From positions 1 through 64,000 of the forward strand of contig ONIO01000002.1 in NCBI GenBank assembly GCA_900317915.1: DNA of 64,000 nucleotides, given 5' to 3'. The notes under the pieces are model-generated. The model was not told where the DNA came from and made no database searches. It saw nothing but the letters and a program-made list of their open reading frames with translations. Positions 43,513 to 55,033 of this stretch are shown in pieces. Each line of letters begins with the position of its first letter. Within the stretch, counting starts at the first letter, position 1. This DNA is from an uncultured Lachnospiraceae bacterium. Lineage in GTDB: Bacteria; Bacillota; Clostridia; Lachnospirales; Lachnospiraceae. Made by a program: the position numbers and the translations under genes.

Positions 43513-45411
43513 ATGCTTTTAGAGATTAGAGACGGATCGGTCTACCGAGGTGGAGAAAGGGTTCTGTCCCATTTTGATTTTCATATTCGTGGTAGAGAAA
43601 AGATCGCAATCGTGGGCCGAAATGGAGCGGGAAAGTCTACCCTGCTTCAGGTTTTGTCAGGGGATCTTCAACTGGATCGAGACGATAAGAGAAACAGCCC
43701 AGGACTTATTAAGGCAAGAGATATCACCATCGCTAGCCTGTCCCAGAGCCTCGACTTAGACCCGGAACAGAGCCTCGCTACACAAATAGGTGGCGGAGTA
43801 GACTTTGATAAGATGTTCACCCGATTTGGCTTTTCCCTTGGGGAGAAAGAAAAACGGATTCGAGAGTTTTCCGGTGGGGAGCAGAAGAAGATCCAATTCA
43901 TCAAATTGATGCTGGAAAAACCGGATGTGCTGATTCTAGACGAGCCAACCAACCACTTGGATGTGGAGAGCGTGGAATGGCTAGAGCATTATGTCCGTAC
44001 CTATCCTAAGGCTGTGGTTTTCGTGTCTCACGATCGATTCTTTATTGACCAGGTTGCTGATGTGGTCTGGGAAGTAGAGCATGGAAAGCTTCACTCCTAT
44101 CATGGTGGCTATACTGCCTATAGAGAGGCAAAGCATCAGGCTCTGCTTCGACAGGAACAGGCCTATGAGAGACAACAGGCGGAAATCAAAAGAGAAGAGG
44201 ATCTGATTAACCGCTTTAAGCATAAGCCCACCAAAGCATCCTTTGCTCGGAATCGACAAAAGATGTTAGATCGAATGGAACGGATTCCTAAGCCTGAAAA
44301 GGAGTCTGCTGTGATCCATACCCAGGAGATCCTACCTGCTCACTTAGGGGCAAAATGGGTCCTAGAGTGTGAGCACTTAAAGATCGGCTATGGGAAGCAT
44401 GTGGTGAGAGAAATCGACTTTCGTATCCGAAGAGGGCAAAAGATTGGAATTATTGGAAGCAATGGATCTGGTAAGACTACCTTCTTACGGACTTTGGCAG
44501 GGACGATTCCTAAGGTGAGTGGCAAGTGCACCCTGGGTAATCATATCGAGATGGCATACTTTGACCAGCTAACGGCAGATGCCTTAGGGCAGGATCTGCC
44601 AGATGCCACTGTCTTTTCCTATTTTCATGATGCCTTTCCATCTTTGGTGGAAAAGGAAGTGCGACAGATTTTGGCAGGATATTTATTCTACGGGAATGAT
44701 TTACATAAGCCGGTTCGTAATCTATCAGGAGGAGAGAAGTCCAGACTCTGCCTTGCTACTCTCTTACAGAGGCAGCCGAATTTTCTGGTGCTGGATGAGC
44801 CTACCAATAATATGGATATCCCTGCCAAGGAGACCATGGAGTCTATTTTTAAAACTTATAAGGGAACCATTCTCTTTGTATCCCATGATCGCTATTTCCT
44901 AAGTCAGGTGGCAGAGTCTCTGATGATCTTTGATGATGGGGCAAGCACAGAGGAGGGAATCCCTGCAGTGCTGTATTATCCATTTGACTATAAGCATTAC
45001 TGCAGAAGGAGCCAGGCTGGGGATTCAGGGCTAGACATGGCAGGGATTCGTTCTGCTGAGGAGGAGCGCTTGATCCAAGGGCTGAAGGCAGTTCCTAAAG
45101 GTACGAGAATCCAAGCAAGAGAACGCTCCACCACGGAGGCAACCAGAGATTGGTACTTCGATTTGAATCGAGCAGACATTCAGTCTGCTACCGAGGCTTA
45201 TGAGGAGGCAATGCGAGAGGGCCAGAGTGAAGAGAATTCTTCTTACATGTCCTTAGAAGAATATATGAATAGCCCAGAGGATGAGATCATTAATCGAGAA
45301 AAGCAAAAAGAGGCAGAGGAAGCCTTGACCGAATCTCTTCTGGATTGGTATGATTTATGGTTGGAGACACCTGAAGGCAAAAGTGCTTTTTCAGGAGATC
45401 ATAAAGAATAG
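43513..45411 (+). CDS. ABC-F family ATPase with long C-terminal extension
   Basis: A 632-residue soluble protein with two ATP-binding cassettes and no membrane domain. Cassette one has GRNGAGKST, signature FSGGEQKKIQF and LILDEPTNHLD. Cassette two has GSNGSGKTT, LSGGEKSRLCLA and LVLDEPTNNMD. The linker between them (EEDLINRFKHKPTKASFARNR) is the P-site tRNA-interacting motif of ABC-F translation factors. After cassette two, near residue 475, comes an extension of about 155 residues, acidic toward its end (SEENSSYMSLEEYM, DWYDLWLETPEG). ABC-F proteins act on the ribosome in translation rescue or antibiotic protection; which applies here is not known. Confidence 0.9.
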   Translation: MLLEIRDGSVYRGGERVLSHFDFHIRGREKIAIVGRNGAGKSTLLQVLSGDLQLDRDDKRNSPGLIKARDITIASLSQSLDLDPEQSLATQIGGGVDFDKMFTRFGFSLGEKEKRIREFSGGEQKKIQFIKLMLEKPDVLILDEPTNHLDVESVEWLEHYVRTYPKAVVFVSHDRFFIDQVADVVWEVEHGKLHSYHGGYTAYREAKHQALLRQEQAYERQQAEIKREEDLINRFKHKPTKASFARNRQKMLDRMERIPKPEKESAVIHTQEILPAHLGAKWVLECEHLKIGYGKHVVREIDFRIRRGQKIGIIGSNGSGKTTFLRTLAGTIPKVSGKCTLGNHIEMAYFDQLTADALGQDLPDATVFSYFHDAFPSLVEKEVRQILAGYLFYGNDLHKPVRNLSGGEKSRLCLATLLQRQPNFLVLDEPTNNMDIPAKETMESIFKTYKGTILFVSHDRYFLSQVAESLMIFDDGASTEEGIPAVLYYPFDYKHYCRRSQAGDSGLDMAGIRSAEEERLIQGLKAVPKGTRIQARERSTTEATRDWYFDLNRADIQSATEAYEEAMREGQSEENSSYMSLEEYMNSPEDEIINREKQKEAEEALTESLLDWYDLWLETPEGKSAFSGDHKE

Positions 45412-45495
45412 TTACTGGGAACCTACGATCGAGCCACAGAGACTATGGCTTAGGAAGTTAGGGTAGAACCCGGTTCATATTTAGGAGGAAACACA

Positions 45496-47310
45496 TTGGC
45501 TATTGATCAGTCACATATTCGTAATTTTTGTATTATTGCCCATATCGATCACGGTAAGTCTACACTGGCTGACCGTATGATTGAGAAGACGGGACTTCTG
45601 ACAGAGCGTGAGATGCAGTCTCAGGTGTTAGACAATATGGATGTAGAGCGTGAGCGTGGAATCACGGTAAAGTCCCAGGCAGTCCGTCTCATCTATCATG
45701 CGAAGAACGGGGAGGAGTATATCTTTAACCTGATTGATACACCGGGCCATGTGGACTTTAACTATGAAGTATCCCGTGCCCTTGCAGCCTGTGATGGGGC
45801 TATTCTGATTGTAGATGCTGCCCAAGGTGTAGAGGCGCAGACTTTGGCCAATGCATACCTTGCCATTGACCATGATCTTGAGATCCTGCCGGTGATTAAT
45901 AAGATTGACTTACCCAGCGCAGATCCGGATCGTGTTGCCAATGAGATTGAGGATGTCATTGGTATCGAGGCCATGGATGCACCTCGAATCTCAGCGAAGA
46001 CAGGGGAAAATGTAGACCAGGTTCTAGAAGCCATTGTTGAGAAGTTGCCTGCACCAACAGGAGATGCAAATGCACCCCTTGAGGCTTTGATTTTCGATTC
46101 CAAATACGATTCTTACCGTGGCGTTATCGTATTCATGCGTGTGGTAAATGGTAGTGTAAAGGCTGGAGATGAAGTCTTATTCATGCAGTCTGGAGCCCAT
46201 ATGAATGTTGTTGAAGTGGGTACCTTTGGTGCCGGTCAGCTCTTCCCTGCAGATGAGCTGTCTGCAGGTAGCGTAGGTTATCTCACTGCATCCATTAAGA
46301 ATATCCAGGACGCTCGTGTAGGTGATACAGTGACGCTTTTGACCAATCCAGCAGCCCAGGCTCTGCCAGGCTATAAGAAGGTCAATCCAATGGTTTACTG
46401 CGGACTCTATCCCGCAGACTCTGCTCGCTATCCAGATCTAAGAGATGCTTTAGAGAAGCTTCAGCTAAATGATGCCTCCCTTCAGTTTGAGCCTGAGACC
46501 TCTGCAGCCTTAGGATTCGGCTTCCGTTGTGGATTCCTTGGCCTCTTACACTTAGAGGTAATCCAGGAGCGCTTAGAGAATGAATACGACTTGGATCTGG
46601 TTACCACCGCTCCAGGCGTAGTATATAAGGTGCATAAAACCGATGGACAGGTATTTGAACTGACCAATCCATCCAACCTGCCTGACCCATCTGAAATCGA
46701 GTTCATGGAGGAGCCAATTGTATCTGCTGAGATCATGGTGACCAAGGACTATATCGGTGCCATTATGGATCTCTGTCAGGAGAGGCGTGGTGAGTACGTT
46801 AGTATGGAATATGTAGAGGAGAATCGTGCCCTGTTAAAGTATGACCTCCCATTAAATGAAATTATTTATGACTTTTTTGATGTCTTGAAGTCTCGTTCCA
46901 GAGGGTATGCATCCTTTGATTATGAGTTCAAGGGCTATCAAAAGTCCAAACTTGTGAAGTTAGATATCCTTGTAAATAAGGAGCAGGTAGATGCCCTGTC
47001 CTTTATTGTATTCGAGGGTACAGCCTACGAGCGTGGACGTAAGATGTGTGAGAAACTGAAGGAAAATATCCCACGTCAGATGTTTGAGATTCCAATTCAG
47101 GCAGCGATTGGTAATAAGGTCATTGCCAGAGAGACCATTCGTGCCTTCCGTAAGGATGTCCTGGCTAAGTGTTATGGTGGTGATATCTCTCGTAAGAAGA
47201 AGCTGTTAGAGAAGCAGAAGGAAGGTAAGAAGCGTATGCGTTCTGTTGGATCTGTGGATATTCCTCAGGAAGCATTTATGTCTGTGTTGAAACTTGACTC
47301 GGATCAGTAA
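45496..47310 (+). CDS. lepA: Elongation factor 4 (LepA)
   Basis: A 604-residue translational GTPase that acts on stalled or misplaced ribosomes. It starts with TTG at 45496, after TTAGGAGG; the product begins (M)[18 protein letters not shown]-binding motifs are [16 protein letters not shown] and NKIDLP. EF-G-like domains II, III and V follow. The LepA-specific C-terminal domain includes [25 protein letters not shown] and [20 protein letters not shown]. It is followed by hemW after 15 bases, the common Firmicutes order lepA-hemW-hrcA. Confidence 0.97.
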   Translation: MAIDQSHIRNFCIIAHIDHGKSTLADRMIEKTGLLTEREMQSQVLDNMDVERERGITVKSQAVRLIYHAKNGEEYIFNLIDTPGHVDFNYEVSRALAACDGAILIVDAAQGVEAQTLANAYLAIDHDLEILPVINKIDLPSADPDRVANEIEDVIGIEAMDAPRISAKTGENVDQVLEAIVEKLPAPTGDANAPLEALIFDSKYDSYRGVIVFMRVVNGSVKAGDEVLFMQSGAHMNVVEVGTFGAGQLFPADELSAGSVGYLTASIKNIQDARVGDTVTLLTNPAAQALPGYKKVNPMVYCGLYPADSARYPDLRDALEKLQLNDASLQFEPETSAALGFGFRCGFLGLLHLEVIQERLENEYDLDLVTTAPGVVYKVHKTDGQVFELTNPSNLPDPSEIEFMEEPIVSAEIMVTKDYIGAIMDLCQERRGEYVSMEYVEENRALLKYDLPLNEIIYDFFDVLKSRSRGYASFDYEFKGYQKSKLVKLDILVNKEQVDALSFIVFEGTAYERGRKMCEKLKENIPRQMFEIPIQAAIGNKVIARETIRAFRKDVLAKCYGGDISRKKKLLEKQKEGKKRMRSVGSVDIPQEAFMSVLKLDSDQ

Positions 47311-47325
47311 AAGCAGGGAGAATCT

Positions 47326-48519
47326 ATGGAATTATATATACATATTCCCTTTTGCGTAAAAAAGTGCGCTTACTGTGACTTTCTGTCCTTTGGATCCGAC
47401 CAGGACGATAGACGGCGCTATGCCCTGGCTTTGATTCAGGAACTAAAGTACTGGGGCCAGCAATTAGATCACCCACAGGTTGAGACAGTCTTTATCGGAG
47501 GTGGTACCCCGAGCTGGATGGAGCCACAGTATCTAGCAGAGATTATTGCCACAGCAAGAGAGGAGTTTCATATTCTCCCAGACTGTGAATTTACCATGGA
47601 GATGAATCCAGGGACAGTTACCCAGGAGTCTCTGGGAATTTATTTAAGATCTGGTGTCAATCGCTTATCCATCGGCCTACAGTCCTCTATTGATTCGGAG
47701 CTTCAGACTCTGGGACGGATCCATGACTATAACCAGTTCCTTCGCTCCTATGAGAAGGTAATGGATGCAGGATTTACCAATATTAATATCGATATTATGA
47801 CAGGAATTCCTGGGCAGAATCTGAAGTCCCTGGAGAAGACCCTTCGGAATGTGACAGGGCTTCATCCGAAGCATATCAGCGCCTATGACCTGATGATTGA
47901 AGAGGGGACTCCATTCTATGAGAAGTATTGTTTTGATGAGGTGAAGCGCCACGCTGGTATGCCTACAGAGTTTCTCCCGGATGAGGAGACCCAGTATCAG
48001 ATGACCAGACTGACAGAGGAGTTCTTAGAGTCGAAGGGCTATCATCAGTATGAGATTTCCAACTTTGCTAAGGATGGATACCAGTGCCAGCATAATATTG
48101 GTTATTGGACCAGAAAGGAATACCTAGGCGTTGGCCTGGGAGCAGCCTCTTTGGTTCGTGAGAATCGCTGGAATAATATCCGTGATATGGAAAGCTACAT
48201 CGCATCCTGTCAGGATCCCTTTGCTGTAAAAAAAGGAGAGGAGTCCACGGGCTTGCCTGGCTTCATGACGGATTTCCAGGAACTGTCTCGTAAGGATGCT
48301 ATGGAGGAATTTATGTTCCTAGGCCTACGTCTATTGACAGGTGTCTCTGCAGCAGATTTTGAAAGAGCCTTTGGGACAACGATCTATGGGGTATATGGTG
48401 ATGTGCTTCGTAAGCATGAGTCAGAGGGATTACTTATTATGAAATCTGGTCAGATCTATCTCACAGAGAGAGGACGCGATGTGTCCAATGAAGTGCTGTG
48501 TGATTATCTGCTTTCCTAA
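47326..48519 (+). CDS. hemW: Radical SAM heme chaperone HemW
   Basis: A 397-residue radical SAM protein. The cluster motif is CVKKCAYCDF (CxxxCxxC) near residues 10-18, followed by GGGTPSWM. It contains HNIGYW (HNxxYW), the motif that separates HemW from oxygen-independent coproporphyrinogen oxidase HemN, so heme transfer or chaperone activity is more likely than oxidase activity. A HemN C-terminal domain ends the protein (MEEFMFLGLRLLTGV). GCAGGGAG precedes the start. It lies between lepA and the hrcA operon and is ended by a large hairpin terminator. Confidence 0.94.
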   Translation: MELYIHIPFCVKKCAYCDFLSFGSDQDDRRRYALALIQELKYWGQQLDHPQVETVFIGGGTPSWMEPQYLAEIIATAREEFHILPDCEFTMEMNPGTVTQESLGIYLRSGVNRLSIGLQSSIDSELQTLGRIHDYNQFLRSYEKVMDAGFTNINIDIMTGIPGQNLKSLEKTLRNVTGLHPKHISAYDLMIEEGTPFYEKYCFDEVKRHAGMPTEFLPDEETQYQMTRLTEEFLESKGYHQYEISNFAKDGYQCQHNIGYWTRKEYLGVGLGAASLVRENRWNNIRDMESYIASCQDPFAVKKGEESTGLPGFMTDFQELSRKDAMEEFMFLGLRLLTGVSAADFERAFGTTIYGVYGDVLRKHESEGLLIMKSGQIYLTERGRDVSNEVLCDYLLS

Positions 48520-48564
48520 GAGTTAAGGTAAGTGAAGCACAGCACAAGGGCTCCTGATATGTTA

Positions 48565-48637
48565 AAAGCTACTTAGTCTAGAGTGATATGCTACCCACAA
48601 GTAGGATAATCTCTAGAGCTTAGGTAGCTTTATTTTT
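48565..48637 (+). terminator. Long hairpin terminator after hemW
   Basis: AAAGCTAC...TCTAGAG and CTCTAGAG...GTAGCTTT pair with small internal mismatches. The loop holds a further CTAC/GTAG pair, and TTTTT follows. Confidence 0.8.
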
Positions 48638-48702
48638 ACGATTTAATGATTGAAAGAAGAACTTCTCTGCCTGCATCACCTGCGGTTTGGTGATTTCTAT
48701 GG

Positions 48703-48737
48703 AAATATAGACCAATCATAAGGCTTGGTTTACATTT
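48703..48737. repeat. Inverted-repeat dispersed-motif element upstream of hrcA
   Basis: AAATATAGACCAA (48703-48715), a 9-base loop, then TTGGTTTACATTT (48725-48737). The 13-base arms pair with one mismatch and one G-T wobble. It lies 36 bases before the hrcA -35. Confidence 0.8.
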
Positions 48738-48772
48738 CACAAATAATTTATAAAGAAATTAGAATTAGGGAG

Positions 48773-48801
48773 TTGACAGGGAATGAAGGCAGTGATAAAT
48801 T
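48773..48801 (+). promoter_or_regulatory. Promoter of the hrcA-grpE-dnaK-dnaJ operon
   Basis: TTGACA (48773-48778), a 17-base spacer and TAAATT (48796-48801), with the CIRCE operator starting 16 bases after the -10. Confidence 0.88.
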
Positions 48802-48816
48802 AACAGTCGTAAGGTA

Positions 48817-48843
48817 TTAGCACTCCAATCGAATGAGTGCTAA
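48817..48843. promoter_or_regulatory. CIRCE operator (HrcA binding site)
   Basis: TTAGCACTC, nine bases, GAGTGCTAA: an exact match to the consensus inverted repeat. It lies at or just after the predicted transcription start, so HrcA should repress its own operon until heat shock. Confidence 0.98.
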
Positions 48844-48883
48844 CAAACAGTGAAGCACAACAAATCGGGAGTGGAGTAACGGC

Positions 48884-49957
48884 ATGGATGAATTAGATGG
48901 CCGTAAGAAAAAAATACTGAATGTCATCATTGACACCTACTTAAAGAGCGGCGAGCCTGTTGGATCACGAACAATCTCTAAGGCAGCAGGATTAGATCTT
49001 AGTTCTGCAACCATTCGTAATGAGATGTCGGATCTAGAGGAGATGGGATACATCGAATCCCCACATACGTCTGCAGGTCGAATTCCTACAGATAAGGGAT
49101 ATCGCTTTTATGTAGATCATCTGATTCAGGATCGTGACAAGCAGGTGATGGAAGTGAAGGACCTCATGGTCCAGCAAACAGAGAAGATGGAGAAGGTCTT
49201 ACAGAAGATTGTAAGTTACCTGGCTCAGAACACTCAGCTTCCAACAGTGATCTCTGCACCTTCCATTACGAAGAATCGTGTGAAGTTCGTGCAGTTGTCT
49301 CATGTAGATGAGAATCATATCCTGTCGGTTGTGGTCATGGATGGTAATGTGGTTCGTAACAAGATGATTTCTGTAGAGGAGCCTCTTGATAATGAGAAAT
49401 TGCTGAAGCTGAACATGTTACTGAATACCACCTTGAATGGCTTGACAGTGCAGGATATTAACCTGGGACTGATTCAGCAGATTAAGGGACAGGCAGGAGA
49501 GGATAGTGCAATCATCGGTGAGGTGTTAGACACAGTCGCAGCCACTATTACAGATGATGACTTAGAGATCTATACCAGCGGTGCTACGAATATCTTCAAG
49601 TACCCAGAACTGGCAGACTCCTCTAAGGCAAGCGAGTTCCTCGAGAAGTTTGAGGATAAGGAAGACTTAGCGACACTGATTGCTGAAGTAGAAGAGGATG
49701 CCTTGGAAAAGGGCACTGGCTTACAGGTTTATATCGGAGATGAGAATCCCGTTAAGAATATGAAGGATGTCAGCGTTGTAACAGCCACCTATGAATTAGG
49801 TGATGGCATCAAGGGAACCATCGGAATTATCGGTCCGAAGCGTATGGACTATGTGAAGGTGATGGATAGCTTGGCAAGTCTTAAGAGCAAGCTAGAAGGT
49901 ACCTTGGCAGGCCCGAAGATTAGTATGAAGACAGAACCTCCTCTGGATACAGAGTAG
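48884..49957 (+). CDS. hrcA: Heat-inducible transcription repressor HrcA
   Basis: A 357-residue repressor of the heat-shock operon. The N-terminal winged helix (residues 1-90) includes LNVIIDTYLKSGEPVGSRTI and SSATIRNEMSDLEEMGYIESPHTSAGRIPTD (cited in part: SATIRNEMSDLEEMG and HTSAGRIPTD). The GAF-like dimer domain follows, ending GTIGIIGPKRMDY. It binds the CIRCE site 41 bases upstream and is normally held active by GroEL. GGGAGTGGAG precedes the ATG. grpE follows after 21 bases. Confidence 0.97.
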   Translation: MDELDGRKKKILNVIIDTYLKSGEPVGSRTISKAAGLDLSSATIRNEMSDLEEMGYIESPHTSAGRIPTDKGYRFYVDHLIQDRDKQVMEVKDLMVQQTEKMEKVLQKIVSYLAQNTQLPTVISAPSITKNRVKFVQLSHVDENHILSVVVMDGNVVRNKMISVEEPLDNEKLLKLNMLLNTTLNGLTVQDINLGLIQQIKGQAGEDSAIIGEVLDTVAATITDDDLEIYTSGATNIFKYPELADSSKASEFLEKFEDKEDLATLIAEVEEDALEKGTGLQVYIGDENPVKNMKDVSVVTATYELGDGIKGTIGIIGPKRMDYVKVMDSLASLKSKLEGTLAGPKISMKTEPPLDTE

Positions 49958-49978
49958 GGATAGAAAGGCGGTAATCAC

Positions 49979-50596
49979 TTGGCAGAAGAGAAGAATCTAA
50001 AGGATATGCCAGAGGATCAGGAAGTGACCTCTACAGAAGAAGTGACTGAGGATACAGAAGAGACTGTAGTAGATACAGAGACCGAGGCAGTTGCTGAGGA
50101 AACTGAGGAAAGGGAGGAGAATTCTTCTAAGAAAAAGACCTTTGGTAAAAAGGATAAGGAGGATCCTAGGGATGAGAAAATTGCTGAATTAAATGATCGT
50201 GTTACACGTCAGATGGCAGAGTTCGAGAACTTCCGTAAGCGTTCCGATAAGGAAAAGAGTGAGATGTTTGACGCTGGTGCGAAGAATGTCTTAGAGAAGA
50301 TCCTTCCAGTGGTTGATAATTTTGAACGTGCCCTGGCGCTTCGTCCAGAAGGAGCGGATGATGCATTCGCAGATGGCATGGAAAAAATCTATAAGGGTTT
50401 CCAGAAGACACTTTCCGATATGGGAGTAGAGGAAATCGAATCTGAAGGCAAGGAGTTTGATCCTGAGTTTCACAATGCAGTTATGCATGTTGAGGATGAA
50501 TCCTTAGGCGAGAATGTAATTGCAGAGGTTCTGCAGAAGGGCTATAAGTTCCATGACACAGTTCTTCGCCATGCAATGGTTAAGGTTGCAAACTAG
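49979..50596 (+). CDS. grpE: Nucleotide exchange factor GrpE
   Basis: A 205-residue GrpE that releases ADP from DnaK. The start is TTG at 49979, after AAAGGCGG; a later ATG at residue 9 is possible but has no ribosome-binding site. Residues 1-60 are a strongly acidic Glu/Thr-rich tail, longer than average. The coiled-coil dimer region is about 65-125 (IAELNDRVTRQMAEFENFRKR), and the C-terminal wing has FDPEFHNAVMHVED and VLQKGYKFHDTVLRHAMVKV. The gene lies between hrcA and dnaK. Confidence 0.96.
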   Translation: MAEEKNLKDMPEDQEVTSTEEVTEDTEETVVDTETEAVAEETEEREENSSKKKTFGKKDKEDPRDEKIAELNDRVTRQMAEFENFRKRSDKEKSEMFDAGAKNVLEKILPVVDNFERALALRPEGADDAFADGMEKIYKGFQKTLSDMGVEEIESEGKEFDPEFHNAVMHVEDESLGENVIAEVLQKGYKFHDTVLRHAMVKVAN

Positions 50597-50646
50597 TAAT
50601 AGATTATTCGTTTTCATTTAGAATAGAAAAACTTGATTCCAATTAG

Positions 50647-52542
<1,896 letters not shown>

Positions 52543-52571
52543 TTATTAGATTACATGTGATTACTGCGATG

Positions 52572-52598
52572 GCCGTACGCCCAATTTGGGCGTATGGC
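52572..52598. repeat. Strong hairpin in the dnaK-dnaJ spacer
   Basis: GCCGTACGCCCAA, one base, TTGGGCGTATGGC: a 13-bp stem with one wobble, 30 bases after dnaK. There is no T-run, so it may act as an attenuator, 3'-end stabiliser or processing site rather than a full terminator. Confidence 0.7.
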
Positions 52599-52622
52599 TC
52601 TTCGCATACATGAAGGGTTTTA

Positions 52623-52634
52623 TAAATGTAGACC
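52623..52634 (+). repeat. Dispersed motif copy TAAATGTAGACC in the dnaK-dnaJ spacer
   Basis: The G variant of the recurrent 12-mer. A CCATCG/CGATGG pair flanks a 10-base loop just after it (52633-52654). A further TAGCCTTACATTT lies at 52691-52703, within the near-palindrome 52682-52701. Confidence 0.75.
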
Positions 52635-52727
52635 ATCGTGTTATACTGCGATGGGCAAAAATTTTTGGTGATGCAGTTGGTATGTAGGGCTAGCCTTACA
52701 TTTCTAAGATAAAGATAGGGTAATAAA

Positions 52728-53894
52728 ATGGCAGAACAGAAACGTGATTATTACGAAGTGCTTGGAGTCGACAAGTCTGCAAATGACGCTGAGATTAAGA
52801 GAGCATATCGTAAATTAGCTAAGAAGTATCATCCAGATGCAAATCCTGGAGATAAGGAAGCTGAGGCAAAGTTCAAAGAGGCTTCTGAGGCTTATGCGGT
52901 ACTGTCCGATAAGGATAAGAGAGCAAAGTATGACCAGTTTGGTCATGCCGCTTTTGATGGTGGCGCAGGTGGCGGATTCGACTTTAACGAAGCCGACTTC
53001 AGCGATATCTTTAGCGACCTCTTTGGAGGTGGCTTCGGCGGCTTTGGTGACATCTTTGGTGGCGGACGATCTCAGAATTCAAATGCTCCAAGAAAGGGTG
53101 CAAATGTACGTGCATCCGTTCGTATCTCCTTCCAGGAAGCTGTATTTGGTTGTGAGAAGGAATTGGAATTATATCTGAAGGAAGAATGTCCAACCTGTCA
53201 TGGATCTGGAGCTAAGCCTGGCACACAGAAGACGACTTGTACACGATGCGGTGGTAAGGGTCGTATTGTGATGCAACAGCAATCCTTCTTTGGTACCGTT
53301 CAGAATGTTACAACATGTCCTGAGTGTGGCGGTAGCGGCCAGATCATTAAGGAAAAGTGCTCTAGCTGTGGTGGTAGTGGCTTCATCTCTAAGAAGAAGC
53401 ATATTGCAGTTAGCATCCCAGCTGGTATTGATGATGGACAGAGTGTACGTATCCGTGAGAAGGGTGAGCCTGGTGTAAATGGTGGCCCAAGAGGAGATCT
53501 TTTGGTTGAGGTTCGTGTAAGCTCATCTCCAGACTTTGAGCGTCATGGCTTTGATGTATATTCTATTGCCGATATTTCCTTTGCTCAGGCGGCACTTGGC
53601 GGAGAGATCCTGATTAAGACCTTGGATGGACAGGTTCTCTATGAGGTGAAGGCTGGAACACAGCCAATGACTCGTATCCGCCTTCGTGGCAAGGGTATCC
53701 CAACCATCCGTAATGCCAATGTAAGAGGAGACCAGTATGTGGATCTTCGTGTGAAGGTTCCAACGGGCTTATCACAGGAAGCCAAAGAGAAGCTTCGTGA
53801 ATTTGATCAGGCTACAGGCGATACACTGAAAAAGCCTGAGACAGATGCAGGGCATGCTAAGAAGAAGGGTCCATTTGGACGTAAGAAGAAATAA
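52728..53894 (+). CDS. dnaJ: Chaperone protein DnaJ (Hsp40)
   Basis: A 388-residue full-length type I DnaJ. The J domain (5-70) has the HPD motif in [15 protein letters not shown], which stimulates DnaK ATPase. A Gly/Phe-rich segment follows at 75-120. The zinc region has four CxxCxGxG repeats ([32 protein letters not shown]), and the C-terminal substrate-binding domains include [14 protein letters not shown]. The end is basic ([11 protein letters not shown]). The start is preceded by GATAGGGTAA. prmA follows after 16 bases. Confidence 0.97.
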   Translation: MAEQKRDYYEVLGVDKSANDAEIKRAYRKLAKKYHPDANPGDKEAEAKFKEASEAYAVLSDKDKRAKYDQFGHAAFDGGAGGGFDFNEADFSDIFSDLFGGGFGGFGDIFGGGRSQNSNAPRKGANVRASVRISFQEAVFGCEKELELYLKEECPTCHGSGAKPGTQKTTCTRCGGKGRIVMQQQSFFGTVQNVTTCPECGGSGQIIKEKCSSCGGSGFISKKKHIAVSIPAGIDDGQSVRIREKGEPGVNGGPRGDLLVEVRVSSSPDFERHGFDVYSIADISFAQAALGGEILIKTLDGQVLYEVKAGTQPMTRIRLRGKGIPTIRNANVRGDQYVDLRVKVPTGLSQEAKEKLREFDQATGDTLKKPETDAGHAKKKGPFGRKKK

Positions 53895-53910
53895 TTAGAA
53901 ATGGTGTCGT

Positions 53911-54936
53911 ATGAAGTGGATTTGTTTTAGTATCCATACTACAGTAGAAGCAGAGGATTATGTATCAGCAATTCTCTATTCTCTAGATGTAACCAATATT
54001 GAAGTGGTGGATAATCAGCCGGTTTTTGGGTTAGAGGTTCAGGGAGACTATCCAGAACTCTATCCAGACCTTCCAGAGGATGATGGATCTGCAGAGGTGA
54101 AGTTCTATCTGGAAGTAAAGGATGGAACAGAGAATACTGCCCTTTTAAATTCTGGGACAGAGATCCAGGAGGCAGATACTTGTCCTTGGAATGAGAGTAA
54201 TTTCCAGAAATTATTGGATGAAATCCAGATTCGTATGATGGAATTAAAGAAGGTTATGGATATCGGTCCTGCCAATATCACAAGGGATGAGACCGATGAA
54301 GAGGATTGGGAGAATAACTGGAAGAATTACTTCCACGGATTCTCCATTGGATCCCTTCGCATTGAGCCTACCTGGGAAGAGAATCCAAAGATGGATGGAG
54401 CAGAGAAGCTCCTTCGCATTGATCCAGGCCTTGCTTTTGGCACAGGCGCCCATGAAACCACCAATCTTGTAATCACCCAGATTCAGAAGTATCTGAAGGA
54501 GGGTGATCAGGTTCTAGATGTGGGATGTGGTAGCGGAATCCTTTCGATTGTATCTTTGCTTTATGGAGCAAATTTTGTAACAGAGACAGATATTGATCCT
54601 CTTTGTAAAGAGGCGGTATCTGAGAACTTCTTAAATAATAAGCTGGATGAATCTCTGACGAAGCTTTATATCGGAGATCTTACTTCCGATAAGACATTGC
54701 AGGATCAGATTGGTCATGGCTGCTATGATGTGGTCTGTGCCAATATTCTGGCAGATATATTGATTCCTATGGCCAATCAGATTGCAGACACTATGAAGAA
54801 GGGTGCTTACGTACTTACCTCTGGTATCATCAATGGTCGTGAAGAGGATGTAGCAAGGGCTCTGTCTGATGCAGGACTAACCATCGTTGAGAAGAATCGT
54901 TTAGGGGATTGGTGGAATGTAACAGCGCAGAAGTAA
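53911..54936 (+). CDS. prmA: Ribosomal protein L11 methyltransferase
   Basis: A 341-residue PrmA that trimethylates ribosomal protein L11 using S-adenosylmethionine. The N-terminal substrate-recognition part is longer than in E. coli, as in many Firmicutes. The segment ENNWKNYFHGFSIG leads into LRIDPGLAFGTGAHETTN. The SAM site is VLDVGCGSGILSI, and the post-motif is CANILADILIPM. dnaJ-prmA-rsmE is the usual Firmicutes order. The ribosome-binding site is weak (AATTAGAAATGG). Confidence 0.95.
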   Translation: MKWICFSIHTTVEAEDYVSAILYSLDVTNIEVVDNQPVFGLEVQGDYPELYPDLPEDDGSAEVKFYLEVKDGTENTALLNSGTEIQEADTCPWNESNFQKLLDEIQIRMMELKKVMDIGPANITRDETDEEDWENNWKNYFHGFSIGSLRIEPTWEENPKMDGAEKLLRIDPGLAFGTGAHETTNLVITQIQKYLKEGDQVLDVGCGSGILSIVSLLYGANFVTETDIDPLCKEAVSENFLNNKLDESLTKLYIGDLTSDKTLQDQIGHGCYDVVCANILADILIPMANQIADTMKKGAYVLTSGIINGREEDVARALSDAGLTIVEKNRLGDWWNVTAQK

Positions 54937-54940
54937 TTCT

Positions 54941-54959
54941 TTCATACGTATGGTATGAA
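54941..54959. repeat. Small hairpin in the prmA-rsmE spacer
   Basis: TTCATAC, 5-base loop GTATG, GTATGAA. There is no T-tract; function unclear. Confidence 0.5.
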
Positions 54960-55033
54960 GAGAACCTTCAAAACAATATAGAATAGATAAAAGGGACACT
55001 TCTAGCTATTGCTCTCGTCCCAATGAGGTAGAT

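Larger units (their letters stand above)
48520..48883 (+). other. 364-base region between hemW and hrcA
   Basis: No gene supported. In order it holds a long terminator hairpin (48565-48637), an inverted-repeat copy of the dispersed motif (48703-48737), a sigma-A promoter (48773-48801) and a perfect CIRCE operator (48817-48843). Confidence 0.85.

Noticed and set aside
45465..45487. Dispersed-motif relative (GGTTCATATTTA) before lepA
   Set aside because: Two positions differ from the core and it overlaps the ribosome-binding site, so the resemblance is too weak to count.
48541..48640. T-box or other tRNA-sensing leader after hemW
   Set aside because: The hairpin is followed by a T-run, with no T-box sequence and no downstream amino acid gene; it is a terminator for hemW.
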